The notes: generated from the letters alone by a model not told the origin. 64,000 nt of DNA from Duncaniella sp. (GCA_023664955.1 JAMPEV010000001.1:1259458-1323457); one strand, 5' to 3'; shown: positions 27,321 to 36,660, counted from the stretch's first letter. A program made the numbers and translations.

Positions 27321-29003
27321 TCACTTATCAGTCCAATCTCCATTCTCCTTGATAAGGGCTATGAGGTGTGGTATAGCATCCTCTGCAGGAATATTTTTCT
27401 CTTTACATTCCTTACCTTTGTATAGACTGACACGACCCACCCCGGCTCCTACATATCCATAATCCGCATCTGCCATTTCTCCAGGACCGTTTACGATACA
27501 CCCCATAACTCCAATTTTAAGCCCTTTGAGATGAGATGTCGCCTCCTTTATCTCCTTCAAAGTAGACTGTAGATCATAAAGAGTGCGACCACAACCGGGA
27601 CAAGAAATATATTCAGTTTTCGATATTCTCAATCTGGCCGCCTGAAGAATGTTAAGAGCTAAAGAGTTAAGCTGAATGTCGGTTAGCGAAGATGATGTCA
27701 ACCATACTCCATCCTTGAAGCCGGCAAGAAGTAATGCACCCAATTCTATCGATGCCCTGACAATCATATCATCATGACTCTCAACAGGATAATCAAGCTT
27801 AAAAATGACCGGATTATTTAATCGTTGAGTCATAATTGAAAACATGAATTTCTTCACGTATCCAATCCTGGCTTCCTTTTCTGAGGACAAAACAATAGGA
27901 CAATCTTGATTGGTTTTCAACTGAGCAATAAGTTCATCCGATAAACCATCCTCAGCCTTGACAAAAATAGCATCAGCTAAATCCTCAGGGAGAATGTCGA
28001 CACCCACAACCTGGGGTAGCTTATTAGACCAAATGCTAACCCTCGCAGAAGGTGAGATGACATCATAATTGGCAGGTAATTCCACATCCGACAAAAAAGG
28101 GTCAACTGGTGCAGAAGCCAATGTCTCAATATACTTATAAATATCCTTTGCCACCGGTATTTCACATTCAGGCTCCTCACTCAGAGAGACTCGAATGGTG
28201 TCACCTATGCCATCTACTAAAAGCGAACCTATACCAACGGCTGATTTTATACGTCCGTCTTCGCCGTCGCCAGCCTCTGTGACTCCGAGATGGAGAGGGA
28301 AGCACATATTCTCTTTCTCCATTGCCGCAACAAGACGGCGCATAGTCTCTACCATCACCGTAACATTGGAAGCTTTTATAGAGATGACAACATTTTTGAA
28401 ATCATATTTCACACATACTCTCAAAAACTCCATCGCACTTTCAACCATGCCAGCCGGAGTGTCACCATACCGGCTCATAATCCTGTCGGAGAGTGAACCA
28501 TGATTTACACCTATCCGTAGCGCTGTCCCATATTCCTGACAAATTTCTATTAGCGGTACCAGGGATTCCTCTATTTTAAGGATTTCTGATGCGTACTCTT
28601 CGTCAGTGAATTCCAACCTCTTGAAAACACGCCCCGGATCCACAAAGTTACCTGGATTGATACGAACTTTCTCTACCCTTGAAGCTGCTGAAAAAGCTGC
28701 TTTAGGGTTAAAATGTATGTCAGCGACCAAAGGCACATACACCCCATCGGAACGGAGTGCCTTTGATATATTCTCAAGATTTTCAGCTTCTCTTACTCCT
28801 TGAGCGGTCAGTCGGACTATTTCACCCCCGGCATTAACAATCCTTTTTATTTGCTCAACCGACCCTTCTGTATCCATTGTACTCGTCGAGGTCATTGATT
28901 GAACAACCACCGGATTATCTCCACCGATAGTTACACCGCCGACATTTACCTCCCAAGTGTGGCGTCTTTGGTAATTAAGATTCTTAATCGACTTTGAAAT
29001 CAT
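27321..29003 (-). CDS. ispG: 4-hydroxy-3-methylbut-2-en-1-yl diphosphate synthase
   Basis: A 560-residue IspG (GcpE), the [4Fe-4S] enzyme of the MEP isoprenoid pathway that converts MEcPP to HMBPP. The TIM-barrel part is at about 10-290 (VGGVTIGGDNPVVVQSMTSTST at the start, HLGVTEAGDG in the middle); then about 150 extra residues separate it from the C-terminal Fe-S domain with CPGCGRTL (about 470) and GCIVNGPGEMADADYGYVG (about 515). The insertion is the long form seen in Bacteroidetes, Chlamydia and plants. The first 20 bp overlap the end of purE, and ribD follows after one base, so translation is probably coupled. Confidence 0.95.
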   Translation of the reverse strand: MISKSIKNLNYQRRHTWEVNVGGVTIGGDNPVVVQSMTSTSTMDTEGSVEQIKRIVNAGGEIVRLTAQGVREAENLENISKALRSDGVYVPLVADIHFNPKAAFSAASRVEKVRINPGNFVDPGRVFKRLEFTDEEYASEILKIEESLVPLIEICQEYGTALRIGVNHGSLSDRIMSRYGDTPAGMVESAMEFLRVCVKYDFKNVVISIKASNVTVMVETMRRLVAAMEKENMCFPLHLGVTEAGDGEDGRIKSAVGIGSLLVDGIGDTIRVSLSEEPECEIPVAKDIYKYIETLASAPVDPFLSDVELPANYDVISPSARVSIWSNKLPQVVGVDILPEDLADAIFVKAEDGLSDELIAQLKTNQDCPIVLSSEKEARIGYVKKFMFSIMTQRLNNPVIFKLDYPVESHDDMIVRASIELGALLLAGFKDGVWLTSSSLTDIQLNSLALNILQAARLRISKTEYISCPGCGRTLYDLQSTLKEIKEATSHLKGLKIGVMGCIVNGPGEMADADYGYVGAGVGRVSLYKGKECKEKNIPAEDAIPHLIALIKENGDWTDK

Positions 29004-29490
29004 ACTTGACTTCTTTTAGCTCCTCATTAGCTTTAACAATTTTTTCTGAAAGTGTAGACCTGTAACTTTCGTATCTTTTTGCGAGTGCCTCATCACTCAG
29101 CGCCAAAATCTGCACAGCTGTGACAGCGGCATTCATTCCCGCATTTATACCCACAGTAGCAACGGAAATGCCCGGAGGCATCTGGACTATTGAATAGAGT
29201 GCATCCATACCACTTAGTGTAGAGTTAATCGGAATACCTATAACAGGCAAGGATGTCATTGCTGCTATTACACCAGGCAAAGCTGCCGCCATTCCTGCTG
29301 CTGCTATGATTACCTTAATACCGCGTTTTTGTGCGCCACGGGCAAATTCCTCAACTTCCAGGGGTGTCCTATGCGCTGACAGTGCGTTCATTTCAAATGG
29401 GACTTCCATCTGATTGAGGAAGTCTGCCGTCTTTTTTAGAATGGGAAGATCACTCGTGCTTCCCATTATGATGCTAACGATTGGTTTCAT
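28984..29490 (-). CDS. purE: N5-carboxyaminoimidazole ribonucleotide mutase
   Basis: A 168-residue class I PurE, which converts N5-CAIR to CAIR in purine synthesis. The signatures are IIMGSTSDLP (7-16), SAHRTPLE (about 39-46) with the catalytic His, and AAAGMAAALPGVIA plus PVIGIPINSTLSGMDALYSIVQMPPG. The partner PurK is not in this window. It overlaps ispG by 20 bp. Confidence 0.95.
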   Translation of the reverse strand: MKPIVSIIMGSTSDLPILKKTADFLNQMEVPFEMNALSAHRTPLEVEEFARGAQKRGIKVIIAAAGMAAALPGVIAAMTSLPVIGIPINSTLSGMDALYSIVQMPPGISVATVGINAGMNAAVTAVQILALSDEALAKRYESYRSTLSEKIVKANEELKEVKYDFKVD

Positions 29491-29508
29491 TTTTAATGAT
29501 ATTATGAA

Positions 29509-30117
29509 TTAATGAAAATACGAAAGAAGATACACGCACAAGAAACCGTTTGCGAATCCTGTGAGTACCTGCCATAAAGTGTGACGCCCCAAGTAAACTC
29601 GTGCTGTCATTACCAGTCCGGCCAAAATTATCACCGCCGAAAGCCATATATTCAGATTATATATGGCATAATGGTACTGGACAATTCTGAACATCAACGC
29701 CACAAGTCCACCGATAGCAGCAGCATGTGCGCTGATCTTCCACCACCTGTTTACAATTATATTTATCACACATGCCAATGCTCCTCCTGCGAAAAACATA
29801 GGCAGTAGCAGTGGCGCATTAGCTTTATACAAAAAAAACGAGCTTCCGGCATAGCATAGTGTGGTGACAATATATGGTAATGTCCTTTCTGTGCGAGTAT
29901 TTAATCCCGGATCTTTTATAATTCCTCCCTTGTAAAGTGCAATAATCGCCGACACAGGAATTAGGAACGTAATAACAAATATAATTCCCACGGATGTCCA
30001 TATCAATTCCGACGGAAGCATATTAAATATGGTCAGTGCTCCTATCAAAGCCATTGAATATGTCGGAATCAACAGCGGTGAAAACAATGCAGATATTATC
30101 TCTGAGAATTTTTTCAT
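29509..30117 (-). CDS. PAP2-superfamily-like integral membrane protein
   Basis: A 202-residue protein with about six membrane helices. The motifs NTRTERTLPY (about 74-83), KISAHAAAIGGL (about 127-138) and RVYLGRHTLWQVLTG (about 173-187) sit where the three PAP2 phosphatase motifs (KX6RP, PSGH, SRX5HX3D) would be: the HAA His and the GRH His are kept, but Asp after the last His is replaced (HTLWQ). It may therefore be an inactive or altered lipid phosphatase relative. Its neighbours rpoN and purE give no functional hint. Confidence 0.7.
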   Translation of the reverse strand: MKKFSEIISALFSPLLIPTYSMALIGALTIFNMLPSELIWTSVGIIFVITFLIPVSAIIALYKGGIIKDPGLNTRTERTLPYIVTTLCYAGSSFFLYKANAPLLLPMFFAGGALACVINIIVNRWWKISAHAAAIGGLVALMFRIVQYHYAIYNLNIWLSAVIILAGLVMTARVYLGRHTLWQVLTGFANGFLCVYLLSYFH

Positions 30118-30137
30118 AATCCTTTTCCTTATAAATT

Positions 30138-31568
30138 TTAAAGACCCTTTCTTAGACGGGCGACCGGAATATTCAGCCGCTCACGATATTTAGCCACAGT
30201 TCGTCTCGCTATGTCATACCCCTTTTTATGAAGAATTCCGGTGAGTGCGTCATCATTCAACGGGTGACGGCTATCTTCGTTATCAACCAATTCTCTAATC
30301 ATGGCCAATATTTCACGAATAGAAGTATCGTCATCGTTATCTGTCACTCTTTCATTAAAGAAAAATTTCAACGGATAGACGCCTCCTGCGGTTGCTACAT
30401 ATTTCCCGGCAGTGGCACGTGATATCATCGACATGTCATAACCTGTAACCTTTGATATATCTTTGAGAATCATCGGACGGAGCTTGTTTTCATCCTCCGT
30501 GATAAAAAATTCATGTTGCCAATTGACTATCGCTGACATCACCTTAAATAATGTCTCTTGCCGCATCCGGAGAAGTTCGATGAAATCCGATGCCTCTTCT
30601 CTTTTTCTTTTTATGAAAAGATGTGCTTCTTCATTTCTGATACTATCTCTTGATAGCTTATTCTCCTCAAAAGAAAAACTTTTTTCTATACACAATTCCG
30701 GGATATTGTTCAGTAACGATAATGTCAAATTTTCGCCATCAACTTCAACATTAAAATCAGGGATAATATGCCGCAGCCGATCCTCTTCACCTCCACCGAA
30801 ATGACTTCCGGGCTTCGGGTCGAGATTTTTTATCACGTCAATCGCTCTTTGGAGCTGATCTTTGGTGACATTAAGCATATTCACAAGCCTATCATAGTGA
30901 CGAAGTGAGAATATATCGAAGTAGTGACTTACAATCTCTAATGCTAACTTATTATCCTCGGTAACAGGCAATCTCTTCAATTGAAGGACCAGACAATCAC
31001 GCAAATCGAGTGCACAAATCCCGGCCGGCTCTAATTGCCTGATTCTATTGAATATTTCTCGTAGATGTTCTATTGTGATTTCTATACCGACATTAAATGC
31101 AAGCTCATCAAGAATTTGAGATAATGTCCTCGTAAGATACCCATTGTCATCAATATTACCTATAATGTAATTAGCAATTACCATATCACCGTCTGAAATA
31201 TCCGTTTCAGACAATTGTTGAATCAGATAATCCATAAGGGAATTATCTCCCGACACCGCTACCGGTTCATAATAAGTGTCATTCACACTGTTATTCCGTG
31301 CTTCGAGCCTATAGGAGGGTATTTCATCTTCATTTTTATAGTCGGCCATCTGTAATTGCTCCGCACTTTCTTCAAACTCAGAGGCATCCTCATCATTCAA
31401 GGGCATGTCATCCACCACTTCAAGAGCTGGATTATCATCAAGTTCAGTTCGCACCTCTTCCTCAATTTCCGGGCCATTCATCTCCAACATCTTCACAAAA
31501 CGCATCTGCATAGGCGATAACCTCTGCTGCATTTTCTGGGATAATGACAATTTCAGTGCTTCCTTCAT
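30138..31568 (-). CDS. rpoN: RNA polymerase sigma-54 factor
   Basis: A 476-residue sigma-54. Region I at the N-terminus (LSLSQKMQQRLSPMQMRFVKMLEMNGPEIEEE with the Gln/Leu pattern), an acidic region II, the core-binding region and the C-terminal DNA-binding part are all present, ending in the RpoN box ARRTVAKYRE at 454-463, which contacts the -24 element. It needs enhancer-binding activators, none of which is in this window. It is 23 bp after neuB and may be part of the same transcript. Confidence 0.95.
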   Translation of the reverse strand: MKEALKLSLSQKMQQRLSPMQMRFVKMLEMNGPEIEEEVRTELDDNPALEVVDDMPLNDEDASEFEESAEQLQMADYKNEDEIPSYRLEARNNSVNDTYYEPVAVSGDNSLMDYLIQQLSETDISDGDMVIANYIIGNIDDNGYLTRTLSQILDELAFNVGIEITIEHLREIFNRIRQLEPAGICALDLRDCLVLQLKRLPVTEDNKLALEIVSHYFDIFSLRHYDRLVNMLNVTKDQLQRAIDVIKNLDPKPGSHFGGGEEDRLRHIIPDFNVEVDGENLTLSLLNNIPELCIEKSFSFEENKLSRDSIRNEEAHLFIKRKREEASDFIELLRMRQETLFKVMSAIVNWQHEFFITEDENKLRPMILKDISKVTGYDMSMISRATAGKYVATAGGVYPLKFFFNERVTDNDDDTSIREILAMIRELVDNEDSRHPLNDDALTGILHKKGYDIARRTVAKYRERLNIPVARLRKGL

Positions 31569-31591
31569 GACTTTTGATGATATTTTTATAG

Positions 31592-32602
31592 CTAAATTTC
31601 TATCAATGAATCGTAAGGGAAATCTTTAATGGCCCGTGTCCCTATAACTGCGTCCCATGCCATAGGAGTTATGCCATTTCCCGGGCGTTTCACTGCCAAA
31701 TTATCTTCTGTAAGAATTTCTCCCTTTCTAATATCGCATGCGGCTACAATACTTTTCCTTGCCACTTCAATATTACTCTTTTCTGAATCAGTTACTCGTT
31801 TTTCCCTTGTACCTAATGCCTTTTCAATGTTTCTTACCGCCTTGACCATTTCTGCCAGTTCTGATGGTTCAAGTGATGCACGATGGTCAGGACCCGGTAG
31901 AGTCTTATCAAGAGTGAAATGCTTTTCCAGCACTTTTGCACCGAGGGCTGCAGCTGCTATTGGCACTTCAATCCCTATTGTATGATCACTATACCCTATG
32001 CCACCCACATTAAGTTGAGACAATGCCATCATCGCGAGCAGATTAACATCCTCCATCGGCGTGGGATACTGGGTGGTACAATGAAGCAATATAATATCCT
32101 CTTTTTTTATGCCATTATTTATAAGTACTGACACAGCATCTTCAACCTCTTTTAGGGTGGACATGCCTGTCGACATGATCACTTTACCCCCCTTATTTGC
32201 TATTTTACGTAGATATGGCAAGTTAGTAATCTCTCCTGACGGTATCTTCCAGTAATCCATGTCAAGAGCATCAAGAGTGTCTATGGAAACGAGGTCAAAG
32301 GGTGTGCTCATAAATCCAATACCCACTTCCTTACATAATTTGGAAAGTTCAGCATAGGCACTTAATGGTAGATGAATCGCCTTGCACATCTCAAGTTGCG
32401 ACTCCTGATTACCGGTTGTCTCCTTCTGATATTCCGCTTTTGGCGCAATTGATGAAATCACAAGCTCAGGCACAGCTGTTTGGAATTTAACATAGTCGGC
32501 CCCCGCCTTTGCTGCTTCTCTGACAAGCTGGCGAGCCATTTCCATAGATGCATTATGGTTTACACCTGCTTCGGCAATTATGATTATCTTATTCTTATCC
32601 AT
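31592..32602 (-). CDS. neuB: NeuB-family sialic/nonulosonic acid synthase
   Basis: A 336-residue NeuB/LegI/PseI-type synthase that condenses a 6-carbon N-acyl sugar with phosphoenolpyruvate to a nine-carbon nonulosonic acid. The barrel domain (to about 270) starts IIIIAEAGVNHNASM, with KFQT and STPFD motifs; a C-terminal SAF (antifreeze-like) domain follows from about 275 (SIVAACDIRKGEIL, RPGNGI). The start at 32602 overlaps the ATP-grasp gene stop by 8 bp; an in-frame ATG further upstream is not needed. Whether the product is Neu5Ac, legionaminic or pseudaminic acid is not decidable from this protein; the upstream LegB-like gene favours legionaminic acid. Confidence 0.9.
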   Translation of the reverse strand: MDKNKIIIIAEAGVNHNASMEMARQLVREAAKAGADYVKFQTAVPELVISSIAPKAEYQKETTGNQESQLEMCKAIHLPLSAYAELSKLCKEVGIGFMSTPFDLVSIDTLDALDMDYWKIPSGEITNLPYLRKIANKGGKVIMSTGMSTLKEVEDAVSVLINNGIKKEDIILLHCTTQYPTPMEDVNLLAMMALSQLNVGGIGYSDHTIGIEVPIAAAALGAKVLEKHFTLDKTLPGPDHRASLEPSELAEMVKAVRNIEKALGTREKRVTDSEKSNIEVARKSIVAACDIRKGEILTEDNLAVKRPGNGITPMAWDAVIGTRAIKDFPYDSLIEI

Positions 32603-33551
32603 AAAATACTGCTTCATCAAAATAACGACTTATCATCACATCGGGTTTAATCATTGATGCCTTTTGTGGAATATTTCCACAACATTCGTCAATTATCATT
32701 TCCGGAATATTCCCACCGGCATATACCGTGCATATCGCACCCCCACCTAAACGGGGATTTATCTCCATGAGCATCAATCGACCGGTTTTATTATCACGAA
32801 TGAATTGCAATGTGACTGCTCCTCGCACACCCAATCGAGAGAGTACTGTCTCAGCCAGCGTTAACAGCTCGGAATTGTCAACTGTTATAGTCTTAGAAAC
32901 CTCTCCTCCCACTACCTCCAATCTCACACGAGGACTCACACATAAAGCCTCCCCTGATTTGGAAATATAGCAATCGACAGTGTATTCAGTCTTATCGTAA
33001 ATGCACTCTTGAATTAGATATTCATTGGATACTGGCAAAATTTCATCAAGATCCTCCTTACACTGTAAAATCTTAATACCCTTCGACGCAGATCCCTTTC
33101 TGGGTTTTGCAATAAGCGGGAATATGGGCTCTCCTCCTTTATAGGTTGCCGGTATTGGTATTTCTAACTCTTCAAACAATTCTGCTGACCTCACCTTATC
33201 AAATAGAATCCCGGATGTCACAACCGATGAGACGGAAGCCCATGCGTCACCATACTTTTCCTTATAAGCTGCTGCAATCTCGACAGCTCCATCAACGAAT
33301 GGGACAAGAAGATTAACTTCATTCTCATTAACTACTCTGTGAATATCACTTAGTACTTCGGGATCACTCCATTTCTTTCCTATGATAACTTCACCAATTA
33401 ATGAGATTGGGACTTCATTCTCGAGTTCGTAACTAAATATTTTTGGCACTAAACCTTTCCGTTCGGCAGTCGCTATAAACATACGACCGATAGAAACACG
33501 TTTAGCTCCTCCGAGAAACAGTATATTTAGTTTTTTAACAGCCTTTACCAT
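32595..33551 (-). CDS. ATP-grasp domain protein
   Basis: A 318-residue ATP-grasp enzyme. An N-terminal pre-ATP-grasp Rossmann-like part (NILFLGGAKRVSIGRMFI) precedes the ATP-grasp core: PLIAKPRKGSASKGIKI (about 128-144), EYLIQECI and MLMEINPRLGGGAICTV (about 268-284; Glu and Asn magnesium ligands). ATP-grasp enzymes ligate an amine or carboxylate with ATP; the substrate is unknown. Its place between legB-like and neuB genes, with a 1-bp overlap at the start (TGATG) and an 8-bp overlap at the end, implies that it works in the same sugar pathway, perhaps adding an N-acyl or amino acid group. That role is inferred. Confidence 0.86.
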   Translation of the reverse strand: MVKAVKKLNILFLGGAKRVSIGRMFIATAERKGLVPKIFSYELENEVPISLIGEVIIGKKWSDPEVLSDIHRVVNENEVNLLVPFVDGAVEIAAAYKEKYGDAWASVSSVVTSGILFDKVRSAELFEELEIPIPATYKGGEPIFPLIAKPRKGSASKGIKILQCKEDLDEILPVSNEYLIQECIYDKTEYTVDCYISKSGEALCVSPRVRLEVVGGEVSKTITVDNSELLTLAETVLSRLGVRGAVTLQFIRDNKTGRLMLMEINPRLGGGAICTVYAGGNIPEMIIDECCGNIPQKASMIKPDVMISRYFDEAVFYG

Positions 33552-34537
33552 CACACATTATATATTCCGGTCTTATATTTAGAAAGATTCTCCCTTTTTG
33601 TGAACCAATCAATGGTCTCACGAAGCCCGCTCCTCAAATCATATTTTGGAGTCCATTCAGTCAATGACTTAATTAGCGTGTTATCACCACATAATCGGAA
33701 CACCTCACTACCGGCGGGACGCAGGCGGGATGAATCCGTGACATATTTCACATCCGCATCCATCAACTCAGCAATTGTCTCAAGAGTTTTCTTCATTGTC
33801 ACCTCTGTACCAGTTGCGATATTAATTTCTTTACCTATCACATCATCGGCACTTCCTAAAGCGAAAAATCCGGCCGCAGTGTCCTTTACAAAATTGAAAT
33901 CGCGTGTCGGGGATAAATCTCCCACCTTTATTTCACGTTCTCCGGCAGCTATCTGGGTGATAATGGTTGGAATAATCGCCCTTGCACTTTGACGTGGTCC
34001 ATACGTATTAAAGGGACGGGCAATTACCACCGGCAAGTTAAATGCATTGAAGAAACTCATGGCAATTGCATCCGCTCCTATCTTAGTCGCACTATAGGGC
34101 GATTGTGGCTGTTTGGGATGCTTTTCATCGATTGGAACATATTTTGCCGTACCGTACACCTCACTTGTCGAAGTCACCACAAGACGCTCCACACCGCAGT
34201 CACGCGCTGCCTGACAGATATTAAGTGTGCCCTTTATATTGGTATCAACATAACTGTCCGGAGCCACATAGCTATATGGAATAGCAATTAGTGCGGCCAG
34301 ATGATACACCGTCGAGCAGCCATCTATGATATGTCGGCATAAATTCGGATCGCGTACATCTCCGGTAACTACCTCCAAGTCCGGATTGCTGATTCCCTCA
34401 AGCCAGCCCCAGTTATTAAATGAGTTATATTGACTAAGCGCTCTGACGGCATATCCCTCAGCAAGCAATCTTTCAACAAGATGAGATCCGATAAAACCAT
34501 CGGCTCCGGTCACAAGCACTTTTTTCTTATTATCCAT
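33551..34537 (-). CDS. legB: NAD-dependent 4,6-dehydratase (LegB-like)
   Basis: A 328-residue extended short-chain dehydrogenase/epimerase. The NAD loop is TGADGFIGSHLVE (10-22), the catalytic stretch is VTSTSEVYG with the dehydratase-type Glu, and the active Tyr and Lys are in PYSATKIG (about 147-154). The segment ALSQYNSFNNWGWLE (about 34-48) is characteristic of LegB-type UDP-GlcNAc 4,6-dehydratases, which begin legionaminic acid synthesis. No LegC aminotransferase or LegF cytidylyltransferase is in the window, so the pathway is incomplete here. The next gene upstream is 94 bp away, the largest gap in the surrounding run. Confidence 0.86.
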   Translation of the reverse strand: MDNKKKVLVTGADGFIGSHLVERLLAEGYAVRALSQYNSFNNWGWLEGISNPDLEVVTGDVRDPNLCRHIIDGCSTVYHLAALIAIPYSYVAPDSYVDTNIKGTLNICQAARDCGVERLVVTSTSEVYGTAKYVPIDEKHPKQPQSPYSATKIGADAIAMSFFNAFNLPVVIARPFNTYGPRQSARAIIPTIITQIAAGEREIKVGDLSPTRDFNFVKDTAAGFFALGSADDVIGKEINIATGTEVTMKKTLETIAELMDADVKYVTDSSRLRPAGSEVFRLCGDNTLIKSLTEWTPKYDLRSGLRETIDWFTKRENLSKYKTGIYNV

Positions 34538-34631
34538 ATTGAATTATTTTATAAGACACTCTCTCACTTTTTCCTTTCAAAATTCTGTGAAAGCCACAAA
34601 TAATAACAGCAAATATTATTACTTGTATTCA

Positions 34632-35099
34632 CTAAGGTACTTTCTTAAACTTATACCTATACTCTTTTCCGTCGGTATTTACATGACTTACATCAAGATG
34701 CCTTGATGTAAGTGTGTGAATACAAAGCGTGGTAATACCATCTGGATTGAGGTGGAGCACCGTAGGAGGTCTAAAACCTCCTGCTCCACTTTCAATTTCA
34801 TGCGTAAAGTTAAGAATTAATACGGAATCTTCCTTAGTCCAAGTGCCAAAAAATCCGCCACTCTCGTTATAATCATAAATCGTCCGAATCAGGATAATGT
34901 GGCTTTGAAATGACCATGTTAAGGCTCTCGTCTCGCCTTCAAGGAAATCAATCTCCTCACCATCAGCAGTTATAGATTCCAGCCGCCATATTCCGAATAA
35001 GTCGCCTATATTCCCATTATTACGTGTACATCCTCCGAAAAGAGTTGCGATACACACTATGAATAATATTTTAATGTATCCATTATTATTTATCTTCAT
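34632..35099 (-). CDS. Lipocalin-like lipoprotein
   Basis: A 155-residue lipoprotein. The signal sequence (KINNNGYIKILFIVCIATLFGGC) ends at a Cys at residue 24; the -3 to -1 residues F-G-G are permissive for Bacteroidetes signal peptidase II. The mature part begins with LFGIWRLESI, a GxW motif of lipocalins, and ends with LTSRHLDVSHVNTDGKEYRYKFKKV, a typical last strand of the lipocalin-like fold; the middle is strand-rich. Longer in-frame starts reaching 35186 lie inside the Wzi gene and carry no signal peptide. It starts just after the Wzi-family gene and may share its transcript. Lipocalin folds bind hydrophobic ligands, but a ligand here is unproven. Confidence 0.78.
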   Translation of the reverse strand: MKINNNGYIKILFIVCIATLFGGCTRNNGNIGDLFGIWRLESITADGEEIDFLEGETRALTWSFQSHIILIRTIYDYNESGGFFGTWTKEDSVLILNFTHEIESGAGGFRPPTVLHLNPDGITTLCIHTLTSRHLDVSHVNTDGKEYRYKFKKVP

Positions 35100-35109
35100 A
35101 ATACTCATA

Positions 35110-36633
35110 CTATTTGAAAAGATTAAGATTGCCATTATATTTAATCGAAATGGTCCCACCCATGGCATTGCATGGCATATCACCACGGTCTATTTCCATC
35201 TGGCCGGTCACGGTTAGACCCTTCACTTTTTTCACCCGCCATACAGCTTCAAGCATAATGGCCGATGTATGAATCGGATTAGGCATAATAATTCCTCCCA
35301 TTCCCCATGCCTTCCGGTAACCTCCTTTGATGCGATAATCCACATCTTCTCCCACTGCTCCTTCAACTCCCACATGTATCCCCCGGAACATATTTGCAAC
35401 ATAAATCGGCTCTCCATCAAGATTATACAATGGCGACATAAACATTGGAGATCCTACTGCCATGCCATAATATGCATAGGAGCCATGAAAACCGTTATTA
35501 TAATAGCTATCTGAACCAGATGCATGATCTTTTATCGTACCGCCAACATTATCAGCCGGCGCATAATGAAGTGGACCGCTTTGATTTGTGAAATCCAGAT
35601 ATTCAACCAAAGCTCCAGTGATTATTCTTCGTTGGCCTGATTTGTATTCCAACCCCCACATTCCGTCCCAACCATTAAGTTTGCCGATTCCTGACCCGTC
35701 GGTCCAAAGCCATGAGAAATACGCAAATAATTCGTCATTGTTGCGAAGACGGTAACGAGCGCGCATATCCCAGGAGCCCAGATGGTCACCGGTATAGAAA
35801 CCTTCGCCACCATCCTGCGTGGGAAAAAGCATTTTGAAAAATGTTTTTATATTAGCAGTATAATAATTGGTTTTAGCCAGAAGGCCTCTGGAATAAAATC
35901 TTTGAACCCCGCCAAATTGAGCTATTGCTTGCATTCCTATTGTGACTGAGAAGGGTTTCTCAGGCTTTGTGCGGAAATAGCATCGCTTATAGTTATACCA
36001 TTCCCCTTCCTCTATCGAGTTATTATAATAGTTATAATGTTTCTTTCTCCACCCATAATCAAAATATCTGCCATATCCGAATGTACCTTGTATCTGGACC
36101 CATCCATTAGTAAGTGGTAAATCCCGGAAATCAATAAGCCCTACTCTTCCTTGCGGTATAGGACGGGAATTGCCACTCTCTATCAAGTCTCCACTCGTTA
36201 GTGACTGGTTCAGAAGTGGCGATTCTCGTTCTTTTACTCCAACCGAAACAAAAAGTGACCGATATTTCATCTCTCCATACAACTGTTGCAACCAAATCGA
36301 TGACGGACCTACACCATGCTTAAACCATCCATCGCTTCTACTATACTGCTCGTAATCTACTTTTGACGCATATCCTCCTATTACATCCAACCCGAAACTG
36401 TAACTGAACTTCTCATTCATGTCGAGTTTCTTAAACACCGCACCCTCAACCTGGGCGTTGTATTGCTGCGTCAATTTCCCATGACGCAACGATGAGATGT
36501 AGAACGGCGCAAACTGTCCTTCTCCGGCTCCGGCCGTGAAAGAAATTTCATAATCGAGTGGTAACTCACCTTTCATTGATGGAGCGCCCAACATCAACGA
36601 TATAATTAATAGTAATTTAGGATATTTGTTCAT
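35110..36633 (-). CDS. Wzi-family outer membrane beta-barrel
   Basis: A 507-residue exported protein of the Wzi/capsule-assembly family. A signal peptide (about 1-22, ending near MKGEL) precedes a strand-rich barrel; family traits include YEISFTAGAGEGQFAPFYISSLRHG at the start and many aromatic-rich strands (GGYASKVDYEQYS, QGRVGLIDFRDLPLTNGWVQIQ). Classical Wzi binds group I capsule at the outer membrane; the Bacteroidetes relatives have unknown substrates. It lies 27 bp after the SDR gene and only one base before the lipoprotein gene start region, so it is probably co-transcribed with the steroid-enzyme operon. That link is positional. Confidence 0.83.
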   Translation of the reverse strand: MNKYPKLLLIISLMLGAPSMKGELPLDYEISFTAGAGEGQFAPFYISSLRHGKLTQQYNAQVEGAVFKKLDMNEKFSYSFGLDVIGGYASKVDYEQYSRSDGWFKHGVGPSSIWLQQLYGEMKYRSLFVSVGVKERESPLLNQSLTSGDLIESGNSRPIPQGRVGLIDFRDLPLTNGWVQIQGTFGYGRYFDYGWRKKHYNYYNNSIEEGEWYNYKRCYFRTKPEKPFSVTIGMQAIAQFGGVQRFYSRGLLAKTNYYTANIKTFFKMLFPTQDGGEGFYTGDHLGSWDMRARYRLRNNDELFAYFSWLWTDGSGIGKLNGWDGMWGLEYKSGQRRIITGALVEYLDFTNQSGPLHYAPADNVGGTIKDHASGSDSYYNNGFHGSYAYYGMAVGSPMFMSPLYNLDGEPIYVANMFRGIHVGVEGAVGEDVDYRIKGGYRKAWGMGGIIMPNPIHTSAIMLEAVWRVKKVKGLTVTGQMEIDRGDMPCNAMGGTISIKYNGNLNLFK

Positions 36634-36660
36634 TAGTTGATTAAGACAGAATGTTACTTT

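Noticed and set aside
35100..35186. N-terminal extension of the lipocalin-like protein
   Set aside because: It lies inside the Wzi gene's 3' end and would bury the lipoprotein signal sequence; the start at 35099 is used.
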